DNA of 64,000 bases from Micromonospora okii (GTDB lineage: Bacteria > Actinomycetota > Actinomycetes > Mycobacteriales > Micromonosporaceae), in the NCBI RefSeq assembly GCF_020884795.1, contig NZ_BBZF01000023.1, positions 177,415 through 241,414 on the forward strand, written 5' to 3'. The position numbers and the translations under genes are program-made. How positions within the stretch are numbered: the first letter of the stretch is position 1; each line of letters opens with the position of its first letter. The notes below the pieces were generated by a model that made no database searches, was not told the DNA's origin, and worked only from the letters and a program-made list of their open reading frames with translations. This document shows positions 17,871 through 26,774 of this stretch, one piece after another.

Positions 17871-18944
17871 ATGATCGATGTCACGCTGGAGTCGGTGAGC
17901 AAGCGCTTCGCGCGCGGCGGCGACACCGCGGCCGTGGACGACGTCGACTTCACCATCGCCGCCGGGGAGTTCTTCACCCTGCTCGGCCCGAGCGGCTGCG
18001 GCAAGACCACCACGCTGCGCATGGTGGCCGGGTTCTACTTCCCCACCTCCGGGCGCATCCGGTTCGGCGAGGAGGACGTGACCCGCCGGCCGCCGAACAA
18101 GCGCGACACCGGCATGGTGTTCCAGAACTACGCGCTCTTCCCGCACATGAGCGTCGCGCAGAACGTGGCGTACGGGCTGAAGATCCGCAAGGTCGGCCGG
18201 GCCGATGCGAAGCGCCGGGTCGAGGAGGCCCTCGGCCAGGTGCACCTCGCCGGGTACGGCGACCGCCGCATCGACGAGCTCTCCGGCGGCCAGCAGCAGC
18301 GGGTCGCCCTGGCCCGCGCCCTGGTGATCCGGCCGAAGACCCTGCTGCTGGACGAGCCGCTGTCGAACCTCGACGCGAAGCTGCGCGAGGAGACCCGCAC
18401 GGAGATCCGCCGCATCCAGAAGGAGGCCGGCACCACCGGCATCTACGTCACCCACGACCAGGCCGAGGCGATGGCCATGTCGGACCGGATCGCGGTCATG
18501 CAGTCCGGCCGGGTGCAGCAGATCGGCGCGCCGCAGGACATCTACCACCGCCCGGCCACCAGCTTCGTGGCCCGCTTCATCGGCCGCAGCAACGTGCTCA
18601 GCCTGCCGGTGCTCGCCGCGACGGAGGCCGGCGTCACGGTCGGGCTGCCCGGCGGCGGCGAGATCGCCGCGCCCGCCCCGGCCGGCCACGGGCTGCGTCA
18701 GGGCGAGACCGCGCTGGTGTCGGTGCGCCCCGAGCACATCGGCCTGACCACGACCACCGACCCGGGCGCGCTGCCCGGTCGGATCGCCGAGGTCGAGTTC
18801 ACCGGCATGGCCACCAACCTCGTGGTGGACACCGCCGGCGAGCAGGTGCAGGTGGCCGCCGTGGACGTGCCCGCCGGGCTCGCCGTCGGCGACCAGGTCG
18901 GGCTGCGGCTCAACCGCGAGCGGATGTGGGTGGTGCGTCCGTGA
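17871..18944 (+). CDS. ABC transporter ATP-binding protein (PotA/FbpC-like, TOBE domain)
   Basis: This 357-residue ATPase energises the importer. Walker A is GPSGCGKTT (about 40-48), the Q-loop is MVFQNYALFP, the signature is LSGGQQQRVALARAL, Walker B is LLLDEPLSNLD, and the H-loop is IYVTHDQAEAM. A C-terminal TOBE-like domain (about 245-357) is present, as in PotA, MalK and FbpC. The stop overlaps the permease GTG as GTGA, so translation is coupled. It works with the fused permease and the binding protein at 16661. Confidence 0.95.
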   Translation: MIDVTLESVSKRFARGGDTAAVDDVDFTIAAGEFFTLLGPSGCGKTTTLRMVAGFYFPTSGRIRFGEEDVTRRPPNKRDTGMVFQNYALFPHMSVAQNVAYGLKIRKVGRADAKRRVEEALGQVHLAGYGDRRIDELSGGQQQRVALARALVIRPKTLLLDEPLSNLDAKLREETRTEIRRIQKEAGTTGIYVTHDQAEAMAMSDRIAVMQSGRVQQIGAPQDIYHRPATSFVARFIGRSNVLSLPVLAATEAGVTVGLPGGGEIAAPAPAGHGLRQGETALVSVRPEHIGLTTTTDPGALPGRIAEVEFTGMATNLVVDTAGEQVQVAAVDVPAGLAVGDQVGLRLNRERMWVVRP

Positions 18945-20734
18945 CCACCATCCCCGCCGCCTCCGGCCCGGCGACCGTCGCCCCGGTCACGAAGGAGCCG
19001 ACGCCGCCGCCGGGCCCGCGCCGCCGGTTGGCCGACCGCTTCGGCGGCGGTGCCGGCTCCCGCTGGTTCCCGTACGTGCTGGTGTTCCCGCTCGCCCTGA
19101 TCCTCTTCGGGTACGTGGTGCAGCCGATGTTCGCCACCTTCGCCGAGAGCGTCGGCGTGGACGGGGTGGAGAACTACGGCGCCTTCCTCACCGGCGACGG
19201 GGTGGCCCGCTCCTCCCTGATCACCTCGGTGGTCATCTCGGCGGCCAGCGTGCTGCTCTGCGGCATCGTCGGCGTGGCGATGGCGTTCCTGCTCAAGCGC
19301 TTCTCGTTCCCGGGCCGGAAGCTGATCGAGGCGATCATCCTGGTGCCGGCGGCCCTGCCGCCGCTGATCGGGGCGATCTCGTTCCAGCTCCTCTACAGCG
19401 AGACCGGCATCCTGCCGCGCGGCCTCCAGCAGCTCTTCGGCGCGGAGAACCCGGTGCTGCCGTTCAGCGGCATCGCCGGCGTGCTGGTGGTGCACACGTT
19501 CACCATGTACCCGTTCTTCTACCTCTCCGCCTCCGCCGCGCTGAGCGGGATGGACCCCTCGGTGGAGGAGGCGGCGTACAACCTGGGCGCCTCCCGGGTG
19601 CGGGTGTGGCGCACGGTGCTGCTGCCGATGCTCACCCCGGCCCTGGTCTCGGCGTCGCTGCTGGTCTTCATGACGTCGCTGGCGTCGTACACCGCCCCGC
19701 TGCTGTTCGGGGTGGACCGGACGATGACCATGCAGATCTACATCAACCGCACCAACGGCGACCTGCCGATGGCCTCCACGTACGCCTCGGTGCTCGGCGT
19801 GGTGTCGGTGCTGTTCCTGCTCTGGATGCGCTGGTACGAGGGGCGGCGCAGCTACCGCTCCCAGTCCAAGGGCGTCGCGGCGCACCGGCGGGAGATCACG
19901 AACCCGTTCGGCAAGTGGTTCGCCCTGGCCGCGTCGCTGCTGGCCACGGCCGTGCTGCTGGCCCCGGTGGCGACCATCGCCCTGGTGGCGTTCTCGAAGG
20001 ACGGCTCGTGGACGACCGAGGTGGTGCCGTCGGCGTACACGACGGAGAACTTCGTCACGATCTTCTCCGAGCCGAGGGCGTTCCAGCCGATCGTCAACTC
20101 GCTGCAGATGAGCTTCATCGCGACCGTCGCCTGCGTCGTGGTCGGCGTGCTCGTCGCGTACGCGGTGCGCCGGCTGAACTTCCGCGGCCGGGGGCTGCTG
20201 GACGTGGCGGTCATGCTGGCCTGGGCGCTGCCCGGAACGGTGGTGGCGATCAACCTGATCTCGGCGTTCAGCACCGGCAACGCGTTCAGCTTCGGCCAGG
20301 TCCTCATCGGCACCTTCTGGATCATGCCGCTGGCGTACTTCGTGCGGTTCCTGCCGCTGGTGTTCCGCTCCAGCTCGGCCACCCTCGCGCAGATCGACCC
20401 GTCGCTGGAGGAGGCCGCGCGCAACCTCGGGGCGTCCTGGTGGCGGGCGTTCGGCACGGTCACGCTGCGGCTGATGCTGCCGGGCGTGCTGGCCGGCGCG
20501 CTGCTCGCCTTCGTCAACGGGGTCGGCGAGTTCGTCGCCTCGGTGCTCATCTACACCTCGGAGACCGCGCCGATCTCCGTGGAGATCAACAACCGGATGT
20601 ACTCGTTCGAGGTCGGCACCGCCGCCGCGTACGGGATGCTCCAGGTCGTCCTGATCTTCGTGGTGATGGTGGTCTCCGGCCGGCTGGAGGGCGGCCGGCG
20701 GTCGAGCCGGGAGGCGGCGAAGTGGACGGCGTGA
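18941..20734 (+). CDS. Fused two-domain ABC transporter permease (FbpB/ThiP-like)
   Basis: The start is GTG 18941 in the GTGA overlap with the ATPase. The 597-residue protein contains two permease domains joined head to tail. Each ends in an EAA loop: EEAAYNLGASRVRVWRTVLL in the first half and EEAARNLGASWWRAFGTVTL in the second. About twelve membrane segments are visible. This architecture is typical of iron(III), thiamine and phosphonate-type importers with AfuA-like binding proteins, where one polypeptide replaces two permease subunits. Confidence 0.94.
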   Translation: MTTIPAASGPATVAPVTKEPTPPPGPRRRLADRFGGGAGSRWFPYVLVFPLALILFGYVVQPMFATFAESVGVDGVENYGAFLTGDGVARSSLITSVVISAASVLLCGIVGVAMAFLLKRFSFPGRKLIEAIILVPAALPPLIGAISFQLLYSETGILPRGLQQLFGAENPVLPFSGIAGVLVVHTFTMYPFFYLSASAALSGMDPSVEEAAYNLGASRVRVWRTVLLPMLTPALVSASLLVFMTSLASYTAPLLFGVDRTMTMQIYINRTNGDLPMASTYASVLGVVSVLFLLWMRWYEGRRSYRSQSKGVAAHRREITNPFGKWFALAASLLATAVLLAPVATIALVAFSKDGSWTTEVVPSAYTTENFVTIFSEPRAFQPIVNSLQMSFIATVACVVVGVLVAYAVRRLNFRGRGLLDVAVMLAWALPGTVVAINLISAFSTGNAFSFGQVLIGTFWIMPLAYFVRFLPLVFRSSSATLAQIDPSLEEAARNLGASWWRAFGTVTLRLMLPGVLAGALLAFVNGVGEFVASVLIYTSETAPISVEINNRMYSFEVGTAAAYGMLQVVLIFVVMVVSGRLEGGRRSSREAAKWTA

Positions 20735-21630
20735 CGCGCGACGACCACATCGCCACCTGGCTGGCCGGCGGCGGGCTGCTCCCCGCCGCCCGGGTCCCCG
20801 GCGGGGAGCTGGCGGCGGTCGCCGACGCGGCGGACTTCGCGGTGCTGCCGGTCGGCGCGGTCGAGTGGCACGGCCCGCACCTGCCGCTGGGCACCGACCT
20901 GATCCTCGCCGAGGGCTTCGCCGGCGAGAGCGCCGTCGCCGCGGGCGGCACCGGAAGCGGCCCGGCCTCGTCCGGTGGCGGGACCCCGGACGAGGCCGCG
21001 GCCCCGGGCCCGCGCGGGGTGGTCTTCCCCGCCGTGCCGTACGCCGCCTGCCCCGGGCAGACCCGGCCGTGGCCCGGCACCGTGGCGATCCGGCCGGAGA
21101 TCGCCGTCGGCTACCTCGCCGACGTCATCGAGGGGATCGTGGCGGCCGGTTTCCCCCGGCTGCTGGTCGTCAACGGCCACGACGCCAACATGTCCACCGT
21201 CCGCGCCGCGATGGAGTGGGTCTCCGGGCGGCGGACGGCCAGCCTGCTGCTGGTCAACTGGTTCCAGCTCGTCACCCCCGACGAGACCGCCGAGCTGTAC
21301 GGGCCGCTGGTCTCCCGCGGCCACGGCGGGGCGTACGAGACGTCCGGGGTGCTCGGGTTCGACCCGGGCGCGGTGCGGCTCGACGCGGTCGACGACCTGC
21401 CGCCGAAGCCGAAGCTGCCGGTGCGCCACCCGTACGTGCTGGTGGAGTCCCGGCCCGACCCGTGGCAGGGCTGGTCCGGGCACGTCTCGCTGGCCGACGA
21501 GCCCGCCGGCCGGCGCGTGCGCGAGCTGGCCGGGGCGCGGCTGCGCGAGATCGTCGCCGCCTGGGTGGCCGCCGCGCCGCCCGCCCCGCCCACCGCCGAC
21601 CCGCTGCCCGTCTCCGAGGAGGAATCGTGA
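20722..21630 (+). CDS. Creatininase-family metal-dependent amidohydrolase
   Basis: GTG 20722 is preferred because GGGAGG lies 7 nt upstream; GTG 20731 is an alternative. It overlaps the permease end by 13 bp. The 302-residue enzyme carries the metal-binding motif EWHGPHLPLGTD (48-59), then NGHDANMSTV and GHGGAYETSGVLGFDP. The family hydrolyses cyclic or linear amides (creatinine, formamidopyrimidine intermediates, peptide-derived cofactor precursors). A Gly/Ser/Pro-rich insertion of about 25 residues (around 75-100) is unusual. In this operon it probably opens or deamidates an imported compound, but the substrate is unknown. Confidence 0.88.
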   Translation: MDGVTRDDHIATWLAGGGLLPAARVPGGELAAVADAADFAVLPVGAVEWHGPHLPLGTDLILAEGFAGESAVAAGGTGSGPASSGGGTPDEAAAPGPRGVVFPAVPYAACPGQTRPWPGTVAIRPEIAVGYLADVIEGIVAAGFPRLLVVNGHDANMSTVRAAMEWVSGRRTASLLLVNWFQLVTPDETAELYGPLVSRGHGGAYETSGVLGFDPGAVRLDAVDDLPPKPKLPVRHPYVLVESRPDPWQGWSGHVSLADEPAGRRVRELAGARLREIVAAWVAAAPPAPPTADPLPVSEEES

Positions 21631-22580
21631 CCGTCGACCGGGGACTGGACGTCGTCGACTTCCACCTGCACTTCCGCATCGGCGCGGATGAGACGATCCG
21701 GGCCTGCGAGGACGCCGCCGGGATGCACCCCGGCGGGGAGCACGAGCGGGCCGTGCGCGCCGCCGCCTCCGCCCCGTACGCCAAGGGCTGGCGGCAGGCG
21801 TGGGGCTTCGGTGACCCCGAGCCCCCCGCCGAGCGCTGGCAGGACGAGGCGGACCGCTGGGCCGAGGAGCTGCGCCGGGTGAACGTGCGCCGGGCCGTCT
21901 TCGTCACCGGCGGCGGCAACGACACCGTCGCCGACGTGGTGGACCGGCACCCGGACCTGCTGCTCGGCTTCGCCCACCACGACCCGTACGGCCCGGACGC
22001 GGCCGGCGAGCTGGAGCGCGCGGTCACCGAGCGCGGCCTGCGCGGGCTGAAGCTCTTCGCCCCGCTGCTGCGCGGCCCCCTCGACCACGCCGACCTGGAC
22101 CCGCTCTGGGGCACCGCCCAGCGCCTCGGCGTGCCGGTGCTCATCCACATCGGGCACTACGGCAGCGCCGGCGGCCTCTCCCACGGCCGCCACGGCGGCC
22201 CGGACGAGCTGGCCCGGATGGCGCGGCGCTTCCCCGAGCTGGCCGTGGTGGTGCCGCACTTCGGCGTCCAGCACGTGCAGGACCTCCTCTTCGCCGCCTG
22301 GGGCTGCCCGAACATCCACGTCGACACGTCCGGCTCGAACCAGTGGGTGCGCTGGATGCCGTACAAGCTCACGCTGGAGGAGCTGTTCCGGCGCTGCTAC
22401 GAGACGATCGGCCCGCACCGCATCGTCTACGGCAGCGACTCGTCGTGGTTCCCGCGCGGCTACGTCACCCGCTACCTCGACGACCAGCTTCGGATCTGCC
22501 GGGAGCTGGGCCTGCCCGACGACCACCTGGCCGCGATCTTCGCCGGAAACGCCGAGCGCCTGCTCGGCGCGCACGACTAG
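21627..22580 (+). CDS. TIM-barrel amidohydrolase (amidohydrolase-2 family)
   Basis: The start GTG 21627 overlaps the previous stop (GTGA) and has GAGGAGG upstream. The 317-residue protein has the HxH metal motif DFHLHF (H13, H15). Later come VLIHIGHYGS, VVVPHFGVQH and RIVYGSDSSWFPRGY, the expected His and Asp ligands of the PF04909 group, which includes decarboxylases and lactone or amide hydrolases. It is soluble and has no signal peptide. Translational coupling to the creatininase-family gene suggests consecutive steps on the same substrate. Confidence 0.88.
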   Translation: MTVDRGLDVVDFHLHFRIGADETIRACEDAAGMHPGGEHERAVRAAASAPYAKGWRQAWGFGDPEPPAERWQDEADRWAEELRRVNVRRAVFVTGGGNDTVADVVDRHPDLLLGFAHHDPYGPDAAGELERAVTERGLRGLKLFAPLLRGPLDHADLDPLWGTAQRLGVPVLIHIGHYGSAGGLSHGRHGGPDELARMARRFPELAVVVPHFGVQHVQDLLFAAWGCPNIHVDTSGSNQWVRWMPYKLTLEELFRRCYETIGPHRIVYGSDSSWFPRGYVTRYLDDQLRICRELGLPDDHLAAIFAGNAERLLGAHD

Positions 22581-22644
22581 ACCGGCTGACGCCCGGGCGC
22601 GGCGAGCGTCGTCGCGTCCGGCACGGAAGGAAGCAGAGACCCTG

Positions 22645-24099
22645 ATGGACACACCCGCGCTGACCACCTACCAGCGGCACCACCTGCGGCCGACCTACGA
22701 GCACCACGTCGGGCACCTCTTCCCCGCAATGGTGCGGGCCAGCCAGGCGCACGTGGTCATGCTGACCGAGCAGGGGCTGATCCCCGCCGACCGGGGCGCG
22801 CGGCTGCTGCGCGGGCTGGCGGAGCTGCGCGCCGACACCGGCGGCGCGCCCGCGTTCGACGGCACCTTCGAGGACACCTACTACCTCATGGAGAAGCGGC
22901 TGGCCGAGGCCTGCGGCATCCCCACCTCCGAGCTCGACGTGCAGATGGCCCGCAGCCGCAACGACCTCGACGCCGGGGTCTTCCGGATGCTGCTGCGCGA
23001 CCAGCTCCTCGGGGTGCTCGACCGGGTGCTCGCCACCGGGGCCACCGCCCTCGACGCCGCCGACCGCTACGCCGACGTGGTGATCACCGGCTACACCCAC
23101 CGCCGCCCGGCCCAGCCCACCACGATCGGCCACGCCCTCGCCGGGTACGCCGAGGCCCTCGCGGGCGAGGCCGTCGCGTACGCCGACCTCATCGACCAGC
23201 TCAACACCTCGCCGCTGGGGTCCTGCGCGTTCGCCGGCACCGACCTGGACATCTCCCCGGCCCGGGTGGCCGAGCTGCTCGGCTTCGGCGGCCTGGTCAC
23301 CAACTCGTACGAGGCGGTGGCCGGCGCCGACCACCTGGTCCGGGTCGGCACCCTCAACGCCCAGGCCCTCGCCACCGGGGCGCGGCTGGCCCGCACCCTG
23401 ATGGACTGGCTGAGCTGGCGCTGGGTGACCACCCCCGGCGACTTCACCCAGGGCAGCAGCATCATGCCGCAGAAGCGCAACCCGGTGGTGCTGGAGCACC
23501 TGGTCTCGATGGCCGGGGCGACCGCCGCCGACGCCGCGAGCGTGCTCAACAACGTGGGCGCGGCGTGGTGGGAGGACTCCAACAACGCCACCACCGACGT
23601 GCAGGTGCGGCTCTGGGAGAGCAACGACCGGGCGTACCGCTTCTTCGCCCTGCTCGGCGGCTTCCTCGCCGAGATCGAGCCGCTGGAGCCGCCGTCGCGG
23701 GAGGAGATCGTCGCCTCCGGGGCCACCACCACGGCCGCCGCCGACGCGCTGACCCGGCACGGGGTGCCGTTCCGGGCCGCCCACTCGGTCGTCGGACGGT
23801 TGGTGCGCGGCGGCGCGCCGGACACCTGGACCCCCGAGGGCGTGCGCGCGGCGGCCGAGGGCGTCACCGACCGGCTCGGCGACGACGCGATCGGCGACCT
23901 GATCGCCGCCGCCGTCCGCCCCGCGCTGGTGCTCGACCGGGCCCAGGCCGACGGGCCGGGCGCGGGCGCGGTCCGGGCCCAGGTGACGGTGCTGCGTGGC
24001 ACCCTCGACGGCGTCGCCGGCCGCCTGGCGGGCGTGCGGGCCCGGCTCGCCGAGGCCGACGAGGCGCTGGACGCGGTAGCCGCCAAGGCTGCCCGATGA
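22645..24099 (+). CDS. Argininosuccinate lyase superfamily C-N lyase
   Basis: This 484-residue protein belongs to the aspartase/fumarase/argininosuccinate lyase superfamily, whose members split a C-N bond by beta-elimination, usually releasing fumarate. Motifs are ARSRND (102-107), GYTHRRPAQP (149-158) and the flexible-loop signature QGSSIMPQKRNP with the catalytic Ser around 271-272. It resembles ArgH, but the setting (a dedicated importer and two amidohydrolases, no arginine genes) suggests a paralogue acting on another N-substituted aspartate or succinate. EDDS lyase and related aminopolycarboxylate lyases are known precedents for such a paralogue. Calling it argH would be unsafe. Confidence 0.82.
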   Translation: MDTPALTTYQRHHLRPTYEHHVGHLFPAMVRASQAHVVMLTEQGLIPADRGARLLRGLAELRADTGGAPAFDGTFEDTYYLMEKRLAEACGIPTSELDVQMARSRNDLDAGVFRMLLRDQLLGVLDRVLATGATALDAADRYADVVITGYTHRRPAQPTTIGHALAGYAEALAGEAVAYADLIDQLNTSPLGSCAFAGTDLDISPARVAELLGFGGLVTNSYEAVAGADHLVRVGTLNAQALATGARLARTLMDWLSWRWVTTPGDFTQGSSIMPQKRNPVVLEHLVSMAGATAADAASVLNNVGAAWWEDSNNATTDVQVRLWESNDRAYRFFALLGGFLAEIEPLEPPSREEIVASGATTTAAADALTRHGVPFRAAHSVVGRLVRGGAPDTWTPEGVRAAAEGVTDRLGDDAIGDLIAAAVRPALVLDRAQADGPGAGAVRAQVTVLRGTLDGVAGRLAGVRARLAEADEALDAVAAKAAR

Positions 24100-25025
24100 C
24101 CGTTCGGCTGGTTGGTCGGGCGGGAGAGCCCGCGTCGCTGGCCGGGGACGAGGGCGTGCTGCTCGGCATCGACTTCGGCGGCACGAAGATGGCCGTCGGG
24201 GTGGCCGACGGTGAGGGCCGGCTGCTGGCGAGCGAGCGCGTGCCGACGTACGCCGAGAAGGGCGCCCCGCAGGCCCTGGACCGCGCGCTGGAGCTGGCCG
24301 TGACCCTGGTGGGTCGGGTCGGCGCGCCGGTCGCGGCGGCGGGGATCGCCTCGCCCGGCGTGGTCCGGCCCGACGGGATCGACCTGGCCCCGAACGTGCC
24401 CGGCTGGGACCGGCTCCGGCTGGCCGACGCGGTCCGCGACCGGCTCGGCGTGCCGACGGTGGCCGTCGACAACGACCTGAACGCCGCCGCCCTGGCCGAG
24501 CTGCGCTTCGGCGCGCTGCGCGACGCCGACCCGGGCCTCGTCGTCGGCCTCGGCACCGGGGTCGCGGCGGCGGTCACCGTGCGCGGGGCCGTGCTGCCCG
24601 GCCACCACGGGGCGGCCGGCGAGATCGGGTACGCCGTGGCCGGCGGCCCGTGGCCGGGCACCATGCTGGAGCTGGACTTCTCCGGCCGGGCGCTGGACCG
24701 GCTCGCCGACGACCTCGGGGTGCCGGGCGGGGCGGCCGGGCTGGCCGCCGCCGCCGAGCGGTCCGGCCCGCCCCGCGACGCGCTGGTCGCCCGGGTCGAC
24801 GAGCTGGCCCGCCACCTGGCCACCTGCTGCCTGCTGCTCGACCCGCAGCGGGTGGTGCTGGTCGGCGGGGTGGCCGGCAGCGACCTGATCCGTGGGCTGC
24901 TGGTGGAGCGGCTCGCCGCCGTGCTGCCGTACCGGCCGGACGTGGTGCTCTCCGGTTTCGCCGACGACGCCGCGCTGCTCGGCGCGGTCGTGCTGGCCCG
25001 CGAGGCGGTGCCGGCGGCCCGCTGA
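24096..25025 (+). CDS. ROK family sugar kinase-like protein lacking the zinc motif
   Basis: The start ATG 24096 overlaps the lyase stop (ATGA). The 309-residue protein has the phosphate-1 motif LGIDFGGTKMAVGV, the substrate-binding VAVDNDLNAAALAE, and VVGLGTGVAAAV. The usual ROK zinc cluster is absent: where CxCGxxGCxE is expected there is ELDFSGRAL. ROK kinases phosphorylate glucose, N-acetylglucosamine, N-acetylmannosamine or fructose. It ends the operon, just before a strong terminator. A kinase here implies that part of the imported compound is a sugar or polyol, or that the protein is a regulator. Confidence 0.85.
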   Translation: MTVRLVGRAGEPASLAGDEGVLLGIDFGGTKMAVGVADGEGRLLASERVPTYAEKGAPQALDRALELAVTLVGRVGAPVAAAGIASPGVVRPDGIDLAPNVPGWDRLRLADAVRDRLGVPTVAVDNDLNAAALAELRFGALRDADPGLVVGLGTGVAAAVTVRGAVLPGHHGAAGEIGYAVAGGPWPGTMLELDFSGRALDRLADDLGVPGGAAGLAAAAERSGPPRDALVARVDELARHLATCCLLLDPQRVVLVGGVAGSDLIRGLLVERLAAVLPYRPDVVLSGFADDAALLGAVVLAREAVPAAR

Positions 25026-25031
25026 CCGGGA

Positions 25032-25069
25032 GGCTCCCGCCCGCCCCCCGTGTGGGACGGGCGGGAGCC
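25032..25069. terminator. Terminator of the catabolic operon
   Basis: GGCTCCCGCCCG (25032-25043) pairs with CGGGCGGGAGCC (25058-25069) across a 14-nt loop. It lies between the convergent ROK kinase and MerR genes. Confidence 0.8.
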
Positions 25070-25109
25070 CGTCAGCGGCCGATCCGCACGGTGGCGGACG
25101 CCGGTGGGC

Positions 25110-26027
25110 TCAGCGGGGCGCGCGGAGGGCGGCGATCAGCCACTCGCCGGCCGGCACCGAGGGCGGGAACGGGGGCTGCCGGTTGAGCACCCCGACGAGC
25201 TGCCAGTACCGCTCGACCCGGCGGTCGGTGAAGGTCGCCAGCCGGTCGGCGAGCGCGGCCCGCTCCCGGCCCGGCAGCGCCGGGTCCACGAGGTGCGCCA
25301 GCACCGCTGCCGCCTCCGGGGACTCCGGGGCCACCCCGGCGGCCAGCGCCTCCCGGGCCTGCTCCAGGGCCGTGGGCGGCAGCTCCGCACCGGAGTCGCC
25401 CGCCGCGCCGGCCAGCGCCATCTCGCGTACCCGCTCGCGGAACGCCGGGTCGGCGACCAGCCCCGCCAGCTCCACCCACGCGTCCACCTCCGCGTCGGTG
25501 GGCTCGTCGGGAAGCGCGGGGGGCAGCGCCCGCATCGCGCCGGCCAGGCCGCCCCCCGGCGCGTCGGCGGGCACCCCGGCGAAGACCTCGGCGACGAAGT
25601 CGTCGATGATCCGCTGCCGCTCCTCTGCGGAGAGTCGGGCCAGTTCGGTCATGATTCTCAGCTCCTCCGTCGTACTGCCACGTCGTGCGACCGACCGCAG
25701 CACCGCCCGGCGCAGCCGCAGCGTGCGGATCTCGGCGTCGAGCGCCCGCACGTGCGCCCCCGCGACGTCGGCAACGCTCTCCTGGCGGTCCAGGATCCGG
25801 CGGGCGGCGTCCAGGCCGATGCCGAGGCCCCGCAGGGTCCGCAACAGGTCGAGCCGGGCCACCGCCGGCGCGTCGTACAGGCGGTAGCCGCCTGCGCTCC
25901 GCGTGGTCGTCGGCAGCAGCCCGAGGTCGGACCAGAAGCGGATGGTGCGCACGGCCAGGCCGGTCCGGCGGGCGAGTTGCCCGATGGTGTACAGCTCGGT
26001 GCGGTCGGTCACCCGCTCAGCGTGCAC
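25110..26027 (-). CDS. MerR family transcriptional regulator
   Basis: The 305-residue protein starts at GTG 26027 or GTG 26012. The MerR DNA-binding domain opens with YTIGQLARRTGLAVRTIRFW, then SDLGLLPTTTRSAGGYRLYD, at about residues 13-55, followed by a coiled-coil dimerisation helix. The C-terminal 180 residues are helical and Ala/Glu-rich, with no cysteine pair, so a metal- or redox-sensing role is unlikely; small-molecule sensing is possible. No divergent partner gene is present, so its targets are unknown. Confidence 0.88.
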   Translation of the reverse strand: MHAERVTDRTELYTIGQLARRTGLAVRTIRFWSDLGLLPTTTRSAGGYRLYDAPAVARLDLLRTLRGLGIGLDAARRILDRQESVADVAGAHVRALDAEIRTLRLRRAVLRSVARRGSTTEELRIMTELARLSAEERQRIIDDFVAEVFAGVPADAPGGGLAGAMRALPPALPDEPTDAEVDAWVELAGLVADPAFRERVREMALAGAAGDSGAELPPTALEQAREALAAGVAPESPEAAAVLAHLVDPALPGRERAALADRLATFTDRRVERYWQLVGVLNRQPPFPPSVPAGEWLIAALRAPR

Positions 26028-26111
26028 CTTCCAGCCGCTGGAGACTCAAGCCCCGCAGCCCGCCGGGTTCCGCCGTCCGTGGGGCGGCGGGGGATCAGCA
26101 TGGGGAGACGC

Positions 26112-26774
26112 TCAGCGGCTGACCCGCAGGGTGCCCGTGGCGAGCTGGTACGCCGGGAACATCGCCTCGAACTCGCTGGTGTCCATCCCGCCGAAGGTCA
26201 CCAGGACCGTTCCGCCACCGGGGACGCCCACCGCCAGGGCGCGCTGCCGGTTCGGGCCGCCGCCCAGCCCGTCGGCCTGCACGTAGGTCGCCTCGGCCAG
26301 GTCGAGCGGCCCGCGCCGCCCCCGCCGGTACTCGATCTCGCTGACCCGGTCGTCGTCGGCCAGGAACTCCTCCAGCGCGGCGCGCACGTCCCCGGTGCCC
26401 TCGTCGACCGCCCAGACCCGCAGGAAGCCCACGTTGCCGGCGGGCTTCGCGTCGACCTCGCAGCGCAGCCGGGAACCGCCCAGCGTGGTCCCGGCCGCGT
26501 CGCCCACCGGCTCGGCCGTCCACCGGGCGGGCAGCGAGAACGTGACCGGCAGCTCGCAGGGGGTGCCCTTCGCGCCGACCGTGACGCCCGCCCCGGCGGG
26601 GGCCGTGTCGTCGTACCAGGGCGGGCCGGAGACGAAGGGCGACGGTGCGGGGACCGGACCACCCCCGGCCCGGCCGCCCGTCGTTCGTGGCCCATCGTCG
26701 GCGCAGCCCGCCGCCGTCGCAAGAATGAGCGCGGCCAGCACCGCCGCGCAGATACGTCGAAACACCGTGCGCAC
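26112..26774 (-). CDS. Lipoprotein of unknown function
   Basis: The 220-residue protein starts at GTG 26774 and has a lipoprotein signal peptide ending in ATAAGC. A Gly/Pro-rich tether follows, then a domain with two cysteines (GTPCELPVTF and RLRCEVD) that may pair. The C-terminal half has alternating beta-like segments (GGGTVLVTFGGMDTSEFEAM). I do not recognise the family beyond a general actinobacterial surface lipoprotein. It lies 84 bp upstream of the MerR gene on the same strand, though transcription as a unit is not certain. Confidence 0.75.
   Translation of the reverse strand: MRTVFRRICAAVLAALILATAAGCADDGPRTTGGRAGGGPVPAPSPFVSGPPWYDDTAPAGAGVTVGAKGTPCELPVTFSLPARWTAEPVGDAAGTTLGGSRLRCEVDAKPAGNVGFLRVWAVDEGTGDVRAALEEFLADDDRVSEIEYRRGRRGPLDLAEATYVQADGLGGGPNRQRALAVGVPGGGTVLVTFGGMDTSEFEAMFPAYQLATGTLRVSR

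Noticed and set aside
16661..20734. Naming the transporter fbpABC for ferric iron
   Set aside because: The family is right, but the typical ferric-binding tyrosine pair is not evident and the linked enzymes point to an organic ligand.
22645..24099. Calling the lyase argH of arginine biosynthesis
   Set aside because: No other arginine genes are near, and the gene lies in a transport and amidohydrolase operon. The superfamily has several non-arginine lyases.
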